A stretch of 20,646 nucleotides of DNA, from positions 1-20,646 of the forward strand of contig JADGJL010000459.1 of the NCBI GenBank assembly GCA_027600665.1, written 5' to 3'. Positions 11,001 to 20,608 of this stretch are shown here, piece by piece. The DNA is from Irineochytrium annulatum. Taxonomy: Eukaryota; Chytridiomycota; Chytridiomycetes; Chytridiales; Chytridiaceae. The stretch's first letter is position 1; every line of letters starts with the position of its first letter. The notes under the pieces are model-generated. The model searched no databases. It was not told where the DNA came from and saw only the letters and a list, made by a program, of their open reading frames with translations. Made by a program: the position numbers and the translations under genes.

Positions 11001-12535
11001 CGTCGCGGGGCCGAGCACGGCGGTCAGCGGGCGACACAAGGCCAATCAATAGGCGGCAACCGCTCGTGCCGACGTCGCAGGCCTCTACTGCCGTCGAGTC
11101 TCCTCGTAGCAACGACGTTCCGCACCGAGGTACTTTTGCACTCTATTTTAGGGCCTTCATATTAACAGTTCGTCAAGGAGAGAGATGCACTGCCGAGCAA
11201 CTCTACCAGTCGGGAGTCCAATGTCTATCACAGAAGAACTATTCAGGCGCGAAAAAAGCATGGGAGGATGCCGCCGCTCAAAGTTACCCAGATGCCTACT
11301 ATCAGCTCTACGTTCTCTACACGATGAAGGTTCTGCCTAAATTCACCTTCGACGAGGCGATCGGGTACCTGCGCTCAGCAGCCGATCTCTCACACGCTGC
11401 TTCGATGGTCAAGCTTGGGAGCTTGCTTCTCGCGGGTGAAGGCGTCGAAAAGGACATACCCAAGGCCATCGACCTCCTATGGCTTGCTGCGACTACGGCC
11501 AAACTTGTTACTGCGGCCGGCTCGGATGGCCGCCCGGAGCGAAAGCCAGCGCCCGGGGAGGACGAGGCCGCGAACGCTACGAACGTGAAAGACATCGCCA
11601 TTTTGACGCCACAGCAACTGTATGAGCTTGGATGCAAGCAAGCTGACAAGAAGGACTATAAAGCCGCCATCAGCTTCTTCTTAGAAGCCTCTAAGGCTGG
11701 TCACGCCGCCTCGACGAACCAGATAGGACAATTTTTTGAGCGAGGGAATTACTTTCCGAAATCCGCGGAAACTGCACTGAAGCATTACACGATAGCGGCC
11801 AAAGCCGGGGACGTCCACGCGAAAGCGAACCTGGCGTCGTGCTACCTGAGGGGCTACGGCGTCTTGAAGAACGTGCCCGAGGCGGTGGCGCTGTATAAGC
11901 AAGCATCAGACCTGCGGAGAGCCGTTGCCATGGTCGAGCTTGGCCGCCTTCACGAGATAGGGAACGGCGTCTCGGCGGATCCGATCCTCGCAGCCCGCCT
12001 GTACGACGAGGCGGCCAAGTTGGGATATGTGGAGGCCAAGTACGAGATCGGGATGTGCTACCTTAACGGATTTGGCGTACCGAAGGATGTCCGCTTGGCC
12101 ATAAAGTGGTTGTTCGAGGCGGCAGCGGAACGAAATGCAGATGCTATCAACGAACTCGCATGCTGCTGCTTTCATGGGGTCGGTGTGCCCCAGGACCAGG
12201 CCCGTGCAGCGAGTATGTTCGCCGAGGCTGCAGAAGCCGGGTGTGTTGAGGCGAAGACCAACCTTGCTTCGTGCCACGCAAACGGTTGTGGCGTCCCCAA
12301 AGATATGAAGTTGGCTCTAAAGTTGTGCGAAGAAGCGGCTGGGATGGGGCATGCTCGGGCGTATTTCAATTTGGGTTTGTACTATGATATTGGACATGGA
12401 GTAGCGGTTGATAAATATGCGGCCGCATTATCCTTTGCTGAAGCAAAGAGGAGGGGTTTTGAGTGGAAAGAGACGAAGATTTTGGAGTTTGGCGGGGAGT
12501 TTAAACGTAAATTTAAGCAAGACATCAAAAAGTGA
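8061..12535 (+). CDS. Kinase copy 1: TKL-type kinase - repeat linker - SPRY - Sel1-repeat protein
   Basis: Exons are 8061-8348, 8405-8716, 8765-11129 and 11178-12535, giving 1,440 residues. The first two introns (56 and 48 nt) contain in-frame stops. The kinase domain (about 15-295) shows GRGGFGKV (23-30), AVK lysine (43), HSDLKGANVLL with catalytic Asp143 and Asn148, and DFG (164-166). The usual Arg before the catalytic Asp is Ser, so this is a non-RD kinase, and the APE motif reads DPA. A degenerate repeat linker covers about 309-632. A SPRY domain follows (about 713-922: YYECQVLD, IGLAT, GYGTGDTIGCG, FFTLNGEFLG). Ser/Arg-rich linker leads into about ten Sel1-like helical repeats (990-1425), of the form A..G...A...LG..Y..G.GV..D...A. 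No signal peptide or membrane segment is seen, so it is probably cytosolic. The start at 8061 is conservative, matching copy 2. Function is inferred as signalling or scaffolding; substrate unknown. Confidence 0.85.
9091..10080 (+). repeat. Coding tandem repeat array in kinase copy 1 (54- and 79-codon units)
   Basis: A degenerate unit with the core YTAV..SAPSLITTETNLAGQS (followed by EAQS.S.LPDFNLIDS) recurs. Taking the TACCGC-like word as marker, units begin at 9091, 9253, 9415, 9652 and 9889, giving spacings of 162, 162, 237 and 237 bp. The longer units carry about 25 extra residues (GSVLL......LLPNPR). Composition (Ser, Ala, Asn, Thr) suggests a disordered or extended linker. Confidence 0.85.
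11130..11177 (+). other. Intron 3 of kinase copy 1, 48 nt and readable in frame
   Basis: The segment starts GTACTTTTGC, contains a TATTAACAG branch-like sequence and ends CGTCAAG. It is a multiple of three and has no stop, so an unspliced transcript would add 16 residues. I call it an intron because the matching position in copy 2 carries an intron with a stop codon, and the flanking exon sequence aligns across the junction. Confidence 0.65.
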
Positions 12536-12888
12536 ATTCTGGCACTTCGAGTACACGTCTTTCCCACTTACAAGAACTCACGGTCAGAACAACAACATTA
12601 AACGCAATTTCAAACTGAAAGTTCTTCAAGTATTTGTACCTCGATCCACTTCAAGGATAAAAAAGTTAACATCATCATTGTATTGCCCACCCGACGCGAA
12701 TTATAGATGCAAAAAATTCAGCCAATGGTTTTAGCCAGTTCGGAAGTGACATGGATGTGCAGGAAGCTTTGTGTGAACACCCCAAAAAAAAAAAAACCAG
12801 ATTTGATCCCGTTTATATAAAGGGAGGTGTATATATGCTGCAGGCGTCAGGCAAAAGTAAGGAGCACAAATTAAAGCAAGAGGGGCGT
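12536..12888 (+). other. 3' flank of kinase copy 1, which also serves as the upstream region of copy 2
   Basis: No gene is seen. The sequence aligns with 17696-18155 after copy 2. It contains a run of 13 A (12784-12796) and a TATA-like box (12814-12822). Because copy 2 begins directly after it, this copy 1 tail is now the promoter-proximal DNA of copy 2. Confidence 0.6.
12814..12822 (+). promoter_or_regulatory. TATA-like box upstream of kinase copy 2
   Basis: TATATAAAG lies about 100 bp upstream of the candidate leader ATG (12916) and about 475 bp upstream of the kinase ATG (13289). The matching position after copy 2 (about 18080) has decayed to TTTAAAAAAAG. Use as a promoter is inference from motif and position. 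Confidence 0.4.
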
Positions 12889-12915
12889 GCATGAATATTG
12901 CTGTAAGAGCCAACG

Positions 12916-13173
12916 ATGCCAGTATTTCCTTTGACTGTGGACGAGAGCAAACGAAGCGGGGTAATTTCACATTGGAGGACGAGCAAAGTGAGGAGCACAG
13001 ATGCTGGAGGCGCTGGCTGCAGTAAGCCAAGGAAGAAAATTGATGTTAATCGTTCGCGACGGACACTTCATAGTGCCGCCTCGAGGTCGTCGCGTCACGC
13101 GTCGCGGCCCTCGTCGGCCACGCCGTGCTCGAACTGGACACCGACGGGCGAACAGATAACATCTCGAATGCGA
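12916..13173 (+). other. Copy 2 counterpart of the candidate 5' exon or upstream ORF
   Basis: An open frame of 86 codons starts at the ATG equivalent to 7713 and ends at a possible donor, CGA|GTATAG (13174). The acceptor TTTCAATTTAG (13227) is conserved, giving a 54-nt intron. Unlike copy 1, the sequence after it cannot join the kinase frame: there is a TGA at 13243, one extra base before the kinase ATG, and an in-frame TAA at 13277. If this was once coding, it is cut off from the kinase in copy 2. Confidence 0.3.
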
Positions 13174-13288
13174 GTATAGTAGCAATGACAGCTTACATCA
13201 GAACGGCCGTCAACCTTTTCAATTTAGCCCGTCCACCTTTGCTGAAGCAGCCGCGGCCCAGGTCGCAGTGGATGTGTAACAATCCACA

Positions 13289-16200
13289 ATGGTGCTGCTC
13301 GATGATCATGCGATCCCCGAAGCCGACGTCGAGGTCTTCCGCGATCAGCTCCTGGGACGCGGGGGCTATGGGGATGTGTACAGAGGCCGCTACGGGAACG
13401 GCGCGGTCGCCGTGAAGGTGCCCCGCCCCTCGAGCCCCAGGACAGCCGGGTGCGGCATTGACCTTCAAGACCAGCAACGCTGGTCGAGCGATAGATTCCG
13501 GGAGGAGATCATTATCCTCGCCTCGTTAAGACCGCATACGAACCTTGTCACGTTTTACGGCTTCGTGACGGAGACCAGGGCAATCGTTATGGAGGTAGGC
13601 GTGGTTTCACAAAGGAGATGAGTGCTGACGGGCATTGTTGATTACAATAGTTATTGGAGTTAGGCTCTCTCAAAGACTACTATCGTAGTAAGAAGATGCC
13701 ACCCTTCGACGACCGCATCAACATTGCCCTGGACGTCGCCGAGGGCATGGCTTTCCTTCACTCACGCCCAAAAGCAATCATCCATAGCGACTTAAAGGGC
13801 GCCAACGTGCTCCTGACCGTGCAGGGGACCCGGTTATTGGCTAAGGTCACCGACTTCGGTCTTGCCGTCGCAAAGGATTCGATGTCGCAGGCGCGGCCCA
13901 GCGCAGCAATTGTTGGAAGTCAGCTTTATATTGATCCGGCGTGCTACAACGAACCGATTGGGGTGAGTGTACGCCTTATGTTATAACGAACTCTAAGATC
14001 CCGCGTTAGCGTGACGCTCTCGGCGACGTGTTTTCATATGCGGTCGTTCTGACAGAGCTGGCAAGCTGGAAAGGCCCGTACGGGTTCCCTGAGGACAATT
14101 TTCCGCGGGATTGGTTCCAAAGATACATGCAAGGGCCCGATCACGCCAACCATCGCCCAGCGCTCGACACTTTTCCTAAAGATGTACCGGCAGAGTTTCT
14201 GGAGGTTATTAAATCGTGCTGGAATCCTCTGCGCCGGAGTCGACCTCGTTTCACCGGCGGTGTCATTGCGGACCTGCTGAAGAAAATACAGAAAGTGGAG
14301 CCGGGTGTAGCGGTAGACGGCTCTTTTGATCCCGCTGTCGAAAACTTTGCACCGTCATCGATCAATACGGAAACCGACGTGGCGGGGCAGTCAGGGATGG
14401 AGTCTGACACCACGCTATCAACTCTCGACCTTACAGACTTGAACCCGGCCGCGAAGTCTGATATGTCGGAAAACGAGTCCGGATATTTTTATACCGCTGT
14501 TGAGAATACCGCACCGTTGTTGATCACTGCGGATATCAATGTGGCGGGGCAGTCAGAGGCGCAGTCGAAGAGCCCGCTATCTGATTCGAATCTTATTGAC
14601 TCGAACCTGGCCGCGAACGCCACCGTATCGGTTGTCGAGTCGAGATCGTTTTATACCTCTGTTAGAAGCTCCGCACAGTCATTGATTACGACGGAAACCA
14701 ATCTGGCGAGGCAGTCAGAGGCGCAGTCTGACAGCACGCTACCAGATTTCAATCTCATTGACTCGATGGCGATGGGCCGCCTTGGTGGCAGTGTTTTGTT
14801 GACCGGATCCGACTGTCAACTCCTGCTAAACACGCGAAATCATTTGACCGCGGCCTCTGCTGCATTAAAGGAGGAGACGAGCGCTGTTTTTGCCGCCGAT
14901 GGGACCTCCGCAGCGTCATTGATCACGACGGACATTAGTCTGGCGCGGCAGTCAGAGGCGCAGTCAAACAGCTCGCAACTTGATTTCAAGCTTGTTGACT
15001 CGATGAAGATGGACCACCTTGGTGATAGTGTTTTGTTGACCGAATTCAACTCTCAGCACGTGGTAAACCCGCCAAATCATTCGGCTGCGTCCTCTGCTGC
15101 ATTGGTGGAGGAGTCGAGGTCTGTTTCTACCACTGTTGGGAGCTCCTCTCCGTCATTGATCACTACGCAAACCAATGTGGGGGGGCAGTCAGGGGTGCAG
15201 TTCAACAGCATGCCACCAGATTTCAATCTTGCTGTCTTGACGAAAAATCCCCTTGGTCAACACATTTTGGGGGCCGGTTCTAGTGCTCGCGGCTTGCGAA
15301 AAACGCGAAATCAATCGACTGCGAACTCTCGTGACTTGCGGATTTATGACGCCTCTCAACAACAAACCGCTGGGTCGCTTTCGCCAACGAACCGTGAGCC
15401 CAACCTCCCCGCCACCAAACACATACATACCCCCAATTCCGCAGACCCCGTCTCGAACTCTCAATGGGCCGACCACCAGCCGTACGGGCCACCTCCGACG
15501 AATACACCACCGATCCTTAAATCGCCGTCAATCGGGCCGATGGAGTTCTGTCTTCGCACACCTCATCGCCTCGCGCCTTATGCGTCTCTCAAATCGGCAA
15601 ATGGTTGCGCCTTCATACCTGGCCCTGGCCTCCCTTCCTTCTCCATCCTCTCAAACCACGCCCTCACGCTCTGCACCTCCACGGCACGGTTCTGCCCCTA
15701 CTACGAGTGCCAGGTCCTGAATGCCGCCACAGCGCGCGGCACGATCGCCATCGGGCTTGCGACCGACGCGTTCCCGGAGACGTCAGCGCCCGGTTTCAGC
15801 CCGATCAGCGTTAGCTTCCTGTCCACGGGGGAGGTGGCGTACTGCACGCAGGCTGAGAATGCGTGGACGGAGATTCGGACAACCTTTGCGACGGTGCAGT
15901 ATGGCACGGGGGATACGATTGGGTGTGGGTACATACCGGCCATCGGGTGCGTGTTCTTTACGCTGAATGGCGAATTCCTTGGCAAGGCTTTCAGTCTTCT
16001 TGGGGAGGAGGCGGCGGCGGCTGCGGCGGCTTCGGCCGCGTCGGGCAACCTGGGCACGTTTGTGAGCGACATGCCGCCAGTTCCATTCCATGCCGCCATC
16101 GGCGCCATCAGCGGGAGCGTGGAGTTTCGGATAAACTTTGGTGCGGAGCAATTCCTGTACGTGGAGGCCGGCGGAGGGAACTCGATCGTGAAATCGGACG

Positions 16201-17695
16201 CGGCGCTAGCATTGAAGATGAAGGTCATAAACCAAAACCAGAACGGGTCGTCGCGGGGCCAAGCACAGCGGTCACGGGCCAACACAAGGCCAATCAGTGG
16301 GCCGCGACAGCTCGTGTCAACGTCGAAGGCCACAACTGCCGTCGAGTCTCCTCGTTGCAACCACGTTCCGCAGCGAGGTATTTAGCATTCTTTTATTGGG
16401 CCTTCATGACACTTCGTCTAGCAGGGATAAGCACTGCCGAGCAACTCTTCCGGTCGGGTGACCAATGTCTATCAGAGAAGAACTACTTCGGCGCGAAAAA
16501 AGCATGGGAGGACGCCGCCGCTCAAAGATACCCAGATGCCTACTATCAGCTCTACGTTCTCTATACGATGAAAGTTCTGCCTACATTCTCCTTCGAAGAG
16601 GCGATCGGGTACCTGCGCTCAGCAGCCGACCTCTCACACGCTGCTTCGATGGTCGAGCTTGGGAACTTGCTTCTCGCGGGTGGTGAAGGCGTCGAAGGGG
16701 CTATGTCCATGGCCTTCGACCTCCTATGGCTTGCTGCGACTGCGGCCAAACCGCCCACGAATCTTGTTTCTGCGGCCGGCTCCGATATCGGCCCGAGGCG
16801 AAAGCCAGCGCCCGGGAAGAACCGGGCCGCGAACGTTACGAGCTGGAAAGATAGCGCTATTTTGACGCTACAGCAACTGTATGAGCTTGGATGCAAGCAA
16901 GTTGACAAGAAGGACTATAAAGGCGCCGCCAGCTTCTTCGTAGAAGCCTCTAAGGCTGGTCACGCCGCCTCGACGAACCAGATAGGACAACTGTATGAGC
17001 AAGGGAATCACTTTCCGAAGTCCGCGGAAAGAGCGCTGGAGCATTACATGAGCGCGGCCAAAGCCGGGGACGTCGACGCGAAAGCGAACCTGGCGTCGTG
17101 CTACCTGAGGGGCCTTGGCGTCGCGAAGAATGTGCCCGAGGCGGTCGCGCTGTACAAGCAAGCATCCGACCTGGGGAACGCCTTTGCCAAGGTCGAGCTT
17201 GGCCGCCTTCACGAGATGGGGAACGGCGTCCCGGCGGATCCTATTCTCGCAGCCCGCCTATACGACGACGCGGCTAAGTTAGGGAATGTGGAGGCCAAGT
17301 ACGAGATTGGGATGTGCTACCTCATCGGTTTTGGCGTGGCGAAGGACGTTCACGTGGCCACAAAGTGGTGGCTGAAACAGGCGGCAGCGGAAGGAGTTGC
17401 GGATGCTATCAACGAGCTCGCATGCTGCTACTTTCATGGGGTTGGTGTGCCCAAGGACGAGGCCCTTGCAGCGATTATGTTCGCCGAGGCTGCAGAAGCC
17501 GGGTGTATGGTGGCAAAGACAAACCTTGCTTCATGCGACGCAAACGGTTGTGGCGTTCCCAAAGGAATGGACTCAGCTCTGAAGTTATGCGGAGAAGCGG
17601 CTGGGATGGGTCACGCTCGGGCGTATTTCAAATTTGGTTTATCCTTTGATACTGGACATGGAGTAGTGGTTGACAAAGATGTGGCCGCAAATTAG
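13289..17695 (+). CDS. Kinase copy 2: TKL-type kinase - repeat linker - SPRY - Sel1-repeat protein, shortened C-terminus
   Basis: Exons are 13289-13594, 13651-13962, 14010-16377 and 16422-17695, giving 1,419 residues. Intron 3 (44 nt, GTATTTAG...CGTCTAG) contains an in-frame TAG and must be spliced for the Sel1 part to be made. The ATG at 13289 is fixed by an in-frame TAA 12 nt upstream. The kinase keeps GRGGYGDV, AVK, HSDLKGANVLL (non-RD) and DFG. By eye, exon 2 differs from copy 1 at only about 11 of 312 bases. The linker repeats, SPRY core (about 764-924, YYECQVLN to FLYVEAGG) and Sel1 repeats (from about 996) follow in the same order. The frame ends at TAG 17693-17695, where copy 1 continues for another 38 residues; similar DNA continues after the stop. 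The last Sel1 repeat is therefore clipped. Otherwise the gene looks intact. Confidence 0.82.
14330..15320 (+). repeat. Coding tandem repeat array in kinase copy 2
   Basis: With the same marker word, units begin at 14330, 14492, 14654, 14891 and 15128: spacings 162, 162, 237 and 237 bp, identical to copy 1. The residues have diverged more than in the kinase core, yet unit lengths are unchanged, so the array is older than the gene duplication. Confidence 0.85.
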
Positions 17696-18220
17696 TTCGC
17701 TGAAGGAAAGAAGAGGGATTTTGAGCGGAAAGATACGAAGATTTGGCGAGGAGCTAGTTTGACGGGGTGATTACACATAGATTGAAGGAAAACATCAAAA
17801 ATTGATTATTCTGGCTTTTTGAATACACGTCTTTCCCACTTGCAAGAACTCATGGTCAAGCAACGTCATTAAAAAGGCAATTTCAAAATGAACGTTTTTT
17901 TTAAGTATTTGTACCTCGATCCACTTCAGCGATAAAGAAAACATCATCACTGTATTGCCCACCCGACGCGAATTATAGATGCAAAAAGTTCAGTTAATGG
18001 TTCTAGCTAGTTCGGAAGTGACATGCATGTGCAGGAAGCATTGTGTGAACACAAAAAAAAAACCAAATTTGATCCCGTTTAAAAAAAGGGAAGTGTATAT
18101 ATGCTGCAGGCGTGAGGCAAAAGTAAGGAGCACAAATTAAAGCAAGAGGGGCATATGAATCATGAGAGCGCACATAATTAAAATCAAGCTAAGTAGTAAG
18201 AAGAGGCAGGGACAGGGGGT
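17696..18220. other. Gap between kinase copy 2 and the convergent propeller gene
   Basis: The first part is the decayed remnant of the copy 1-type C-terminal codons (to about 17805), followed by the duplicated 3' flank up to about 18155 with an A10 run near 18055. The last 65 nt are unique and should hold the 3' end of the minus-strand propeller gene. I see no further gene. Confidence 0.55.
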
Positions 18221-20608
18221 TTAAAAACAGAACAAAGCAGCGGCAATCAACGCAAGTGCGCACGACCAGGCCCACGCTGCTGTATACCGGAAGCCAACGC
18301 CACCGCTGCGGTTGGATGAGATGGTGGCGGACGCCGTTGGGAAGGAGGCGTTGCCGAGGCCAGCCTCGGAAACCATGCCGGGTCCGTTCTTGTTGCCAAA
18401 GACGTGGAGGCGGCCGTCAAAGGTCGCCACGAAGACGCGGCCCGTGTTGGCGGAGGAAAAGCCCGGTATCGAAAACTTCGTGACGTTGCCGGGGAAGTTG
18501 CCCTGCACAATGGTATCGTTAGACAAACCGAGGCGCGCGCCAAAAAATAGCAATGAGGGAAAAGCGGTGGCTGGTGATCCCTACCTGGAAGGCGATGTCA
18601 AGGCCCTTGTTGGCATTCGGCTCGGGGAAGTAGGCCGTGAGCGTGCCAGTCCTGTCCGAGACCCAAACGAGGCTCGAGTTTGCCCGGTTGTTGAGCGTCG
18701 TCACGCAGGCGCTGCCGATGTGGGCGATTGTGTGGACGTAAGGGCCCATGGCGACCGGCGTCAGGGCATTGTTCACAAAACTGTTTTATAACAAACAATT
18801 TCAGCGAAAACGCAAAGAGAGCTGATAACACGAATGCGCGCCCGCGTACGTACCTAAGGACCACCAAGCCGACCTTCCATAGCGGCACATAGACGTACGG
18901 CACGGCGCCGCCGTCCCACATGGTCGGCGTCACCAGGATCGACTCCGGGTTCTCCTGAAAGGTCTTGAGCACGTAGCTCTTCAACCCAAACTTGGCCACG
19001 ACGTTATCCGACCCGTTGGGTCCCTGCCCCAACCCGCCGAGGTTCGTCCGATCATAGATCTCCACGCTCCCGCCCTTCGTCACCGTGGCCACGGTCGGGT
19101 TCCCCGAGCTCGTCTTGAACCCAGGCGGGCACAGCACGGCGCCGGCGGACCCGTAGTCGGCGTCCGTGGCGTCCTCGGACGACCAGCCCGACGACATGAA
19201 GTAGTCCGCCACGCCCAGCTGGCTCGCGTTCGCCGCGCTCGCGCCGCCGGGCGTGAATCGGAGCAGACACTCGGACAGGACGGGCGGGATGGTGGAGCTG
19301 GCGAGCGTCGCCGGCAACGCCGTCTTCCCCTGCGCGCCGTTCGCGGTTGTGACATAGATGCTGCCCTTGTCATCCATGGCCGGCCCGGCACCGGCCATCC
19401 AGATGGACGCGCCGCCGTTGAAGGAGGAGTCGAGTTGGCCCGAGGCCACGACCCAGAGCTGGGTGATGGTGGCTCGGACGACGTCAACGGATACGAGCCA
19501 GCCGTTGTAGAAGTTGGGGACGTCGCAGTGGGAGCCGAAGGTGCCGTAGACGATGTCGCCGCTCATGAGCATGGCCGGGCGCTGGAGCTGGATGGAGGCG
19601 TTGAAGGATTTTGTCGCATCGTTCGAGGCGGTACCTTGTATGCTGGGTGTTCGCACGAATGTCAGTAAGTCATCCGAGAGGAAGAGGGGGAAGTGTTGTC
19701 TCTTACAGGATCGGGAAGTTCGGCCTATCGTTCCCTGTCATTACGTCAACGGCGTAAAACTTGTATTGGATGCCCGCAGTCTGGACGCCAACGAGCGCGT
19801 TGCCGCTCTTGGAGAAGAAATAGGCCGTCTGCGTCGACTCGTCAATGACGGGCGTCCCCGTGATGCCGATGAGCGGGCTGCAGTCGAAGCAGTTCTTGGA
19901 AATGTAGTAAGGGTCGTCCGTGATGTTGTACGGCGTCGCCACGGTCCGGTTCATCAAGACCTTGCCCGTGGTCGGGTTGACCGTGTAGATGTTGTTTTGC
20001 ATCGTGGCCACAAACACGTACTCGACGCCGTCTGCGCCGACGAATGCCAGCGGCTGAGCGTAAATCTGCTCGCCGCCCCATTTCGATAGCGGCAGGCTGA
20101 CGGACTGCAGCCGGCCAAAGTCGGTCGAGTTCACGACGGCGGGATCGAGGTTAGCGTTGGCATAGATCTGTTGGTTGAACGAGGCTTGCGCTTAGTGATC
20201 ATTCCGCTAGGATGAACGGGGGAAGTGGATAAGGAGGGCAAGCCCAAGGCGGGGTTCCACTACTGCGTTACCCGCCGCCCCCACTCCAGGCACTCCTCCA
20301 CCGACTACTGTGTGCCGCGCTCCCACTCCAAGCACGCCTCCACCGGCCCCTACCGCGTGCCGGCCGCTGCCCCCACTCCCCCACTCCATGCACGCGTCCA
20401 CCGGCCTTCACAAACGGCGAACGCGATATCGGAAGGAGGGAGAGCACTCGGAGGCGAGCGATCAAGGTGGTCCGAGCGCACACCGAGATGCCAATCCGAC
20501 GGCGGGCTTTACCTTTTGGCGTGTCGCGTCCCCACCCCAAGTTGAAATGTAGCCGTTCACTCCGGCGACGGCGAGGCCGATGAGGACGGCCAGCGATGAG
20601 GCGATCAT
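18221..20608 (-). CDS. Secreted quinoprotein-like (PQQ-type) beta-propeller protein with C-terminal hydrophobic tail
   Basis: Exons (complement) are 20608-20513, 20167-19707, 19642-18854, 18780-18585 and 18502-18221, with matching phases, giving 607 residues. The start MIASSLAVLIGLAVAGVNG is a typical signal peptide, probably cut after Gly19. The body has PQQ-like blade motifs: YVFVATMQNNIYTVNPTTGK, GITGTPVID, GASIWMAGAGPAMDD with GSIYVTTANG, and GRVFVATFDGRLHVFG, plus N-glycosylation sequons. The C-terminus is Ser/Asn-rich and then hydrophobic (YTAAWAWSCALALIAAALF), which fits a GPI-anchor signal or a tail anchor. The protein is therefore likely at the cell surface or wall. Fungi have many such proteins; enzymatic use of a quinone cofactor cannot be shown here. 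Intron 1 (20512-20168, 345 nt) is unusually long; its acceptor AACCAACAG was chosen because it keeps phase 0, and a small extra exon inside cannot be excluded. Confidence 0.8.
20259..20403. repeat. Degenerate minisatellite inside intron 1 of the propeller gene
   Basis: Three imperfect direct units, 20259-20303, 20304-20345 and 20346-20403 (about 45, 42 and 58 bp), each contain CCCACTCCA, a GCAC-type word and end in TCCACCG. They account for much of the extra length of this intron. No coding use is evident. Confidence 0.65.

Larger units (their letters stand above)
7684..12888 (+). repeat. Tandem segmental duplication, unit 1 (about 5.2 kb)
   Basis: The unit begins at GCATGAATATTGCTG and runs through the upstream block, the whole kinase gene and its 3' flank, ending at AGCAAGAGGGGC. 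The same start word recurs at 12889, a period of 5,205 bp. Homology to unit 2 continues through exons, introns and flanks, so this is a DNA-level direct duplication and not retroposition. Sequence before 7684 does not match the end of either unit. Confidence 0.85.
12889..18155 (+). repeat. Tandem segmental duplication, unit 2 (about 5.27 kb)
   Basis: This is the second direct copy, from GCATGAATATTGCTG at 12889 to AGCAAGAGGGGC near 18152, after which similarity to unit 1 and its right neighbour stops. It includes the upstream block, all four exons and introns of kinase copy 2, and the 3' flank. Small insertions and deletions relative to unit 1 account for the length difference. Confidence 0.85.

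Noticed and set aside
15863..16421. Open frame continuing upstream of copy 2 exon 4 from about 15863
   Set aside because: It is an out-of-frame reading of the SPRY exon; the true join is at 16377/16422, as shown by alignment with copy 1.
7684..18155. The 5.2 kb direct repeats as a retrotransposon or other mobile element
   Set aside because: No reverse transcriptase, integrase, transposase, terminal repeats or target-site duplication; introns are retained in both copies, so it is a segmental tandem duplication.
20207..20401. Gly-rich minus-strand open frame in the long propeller intron
   Set aside because: It arises from the minisatellite, lacks clear splice sites in phase with exons 1 and 2, and has no domain.
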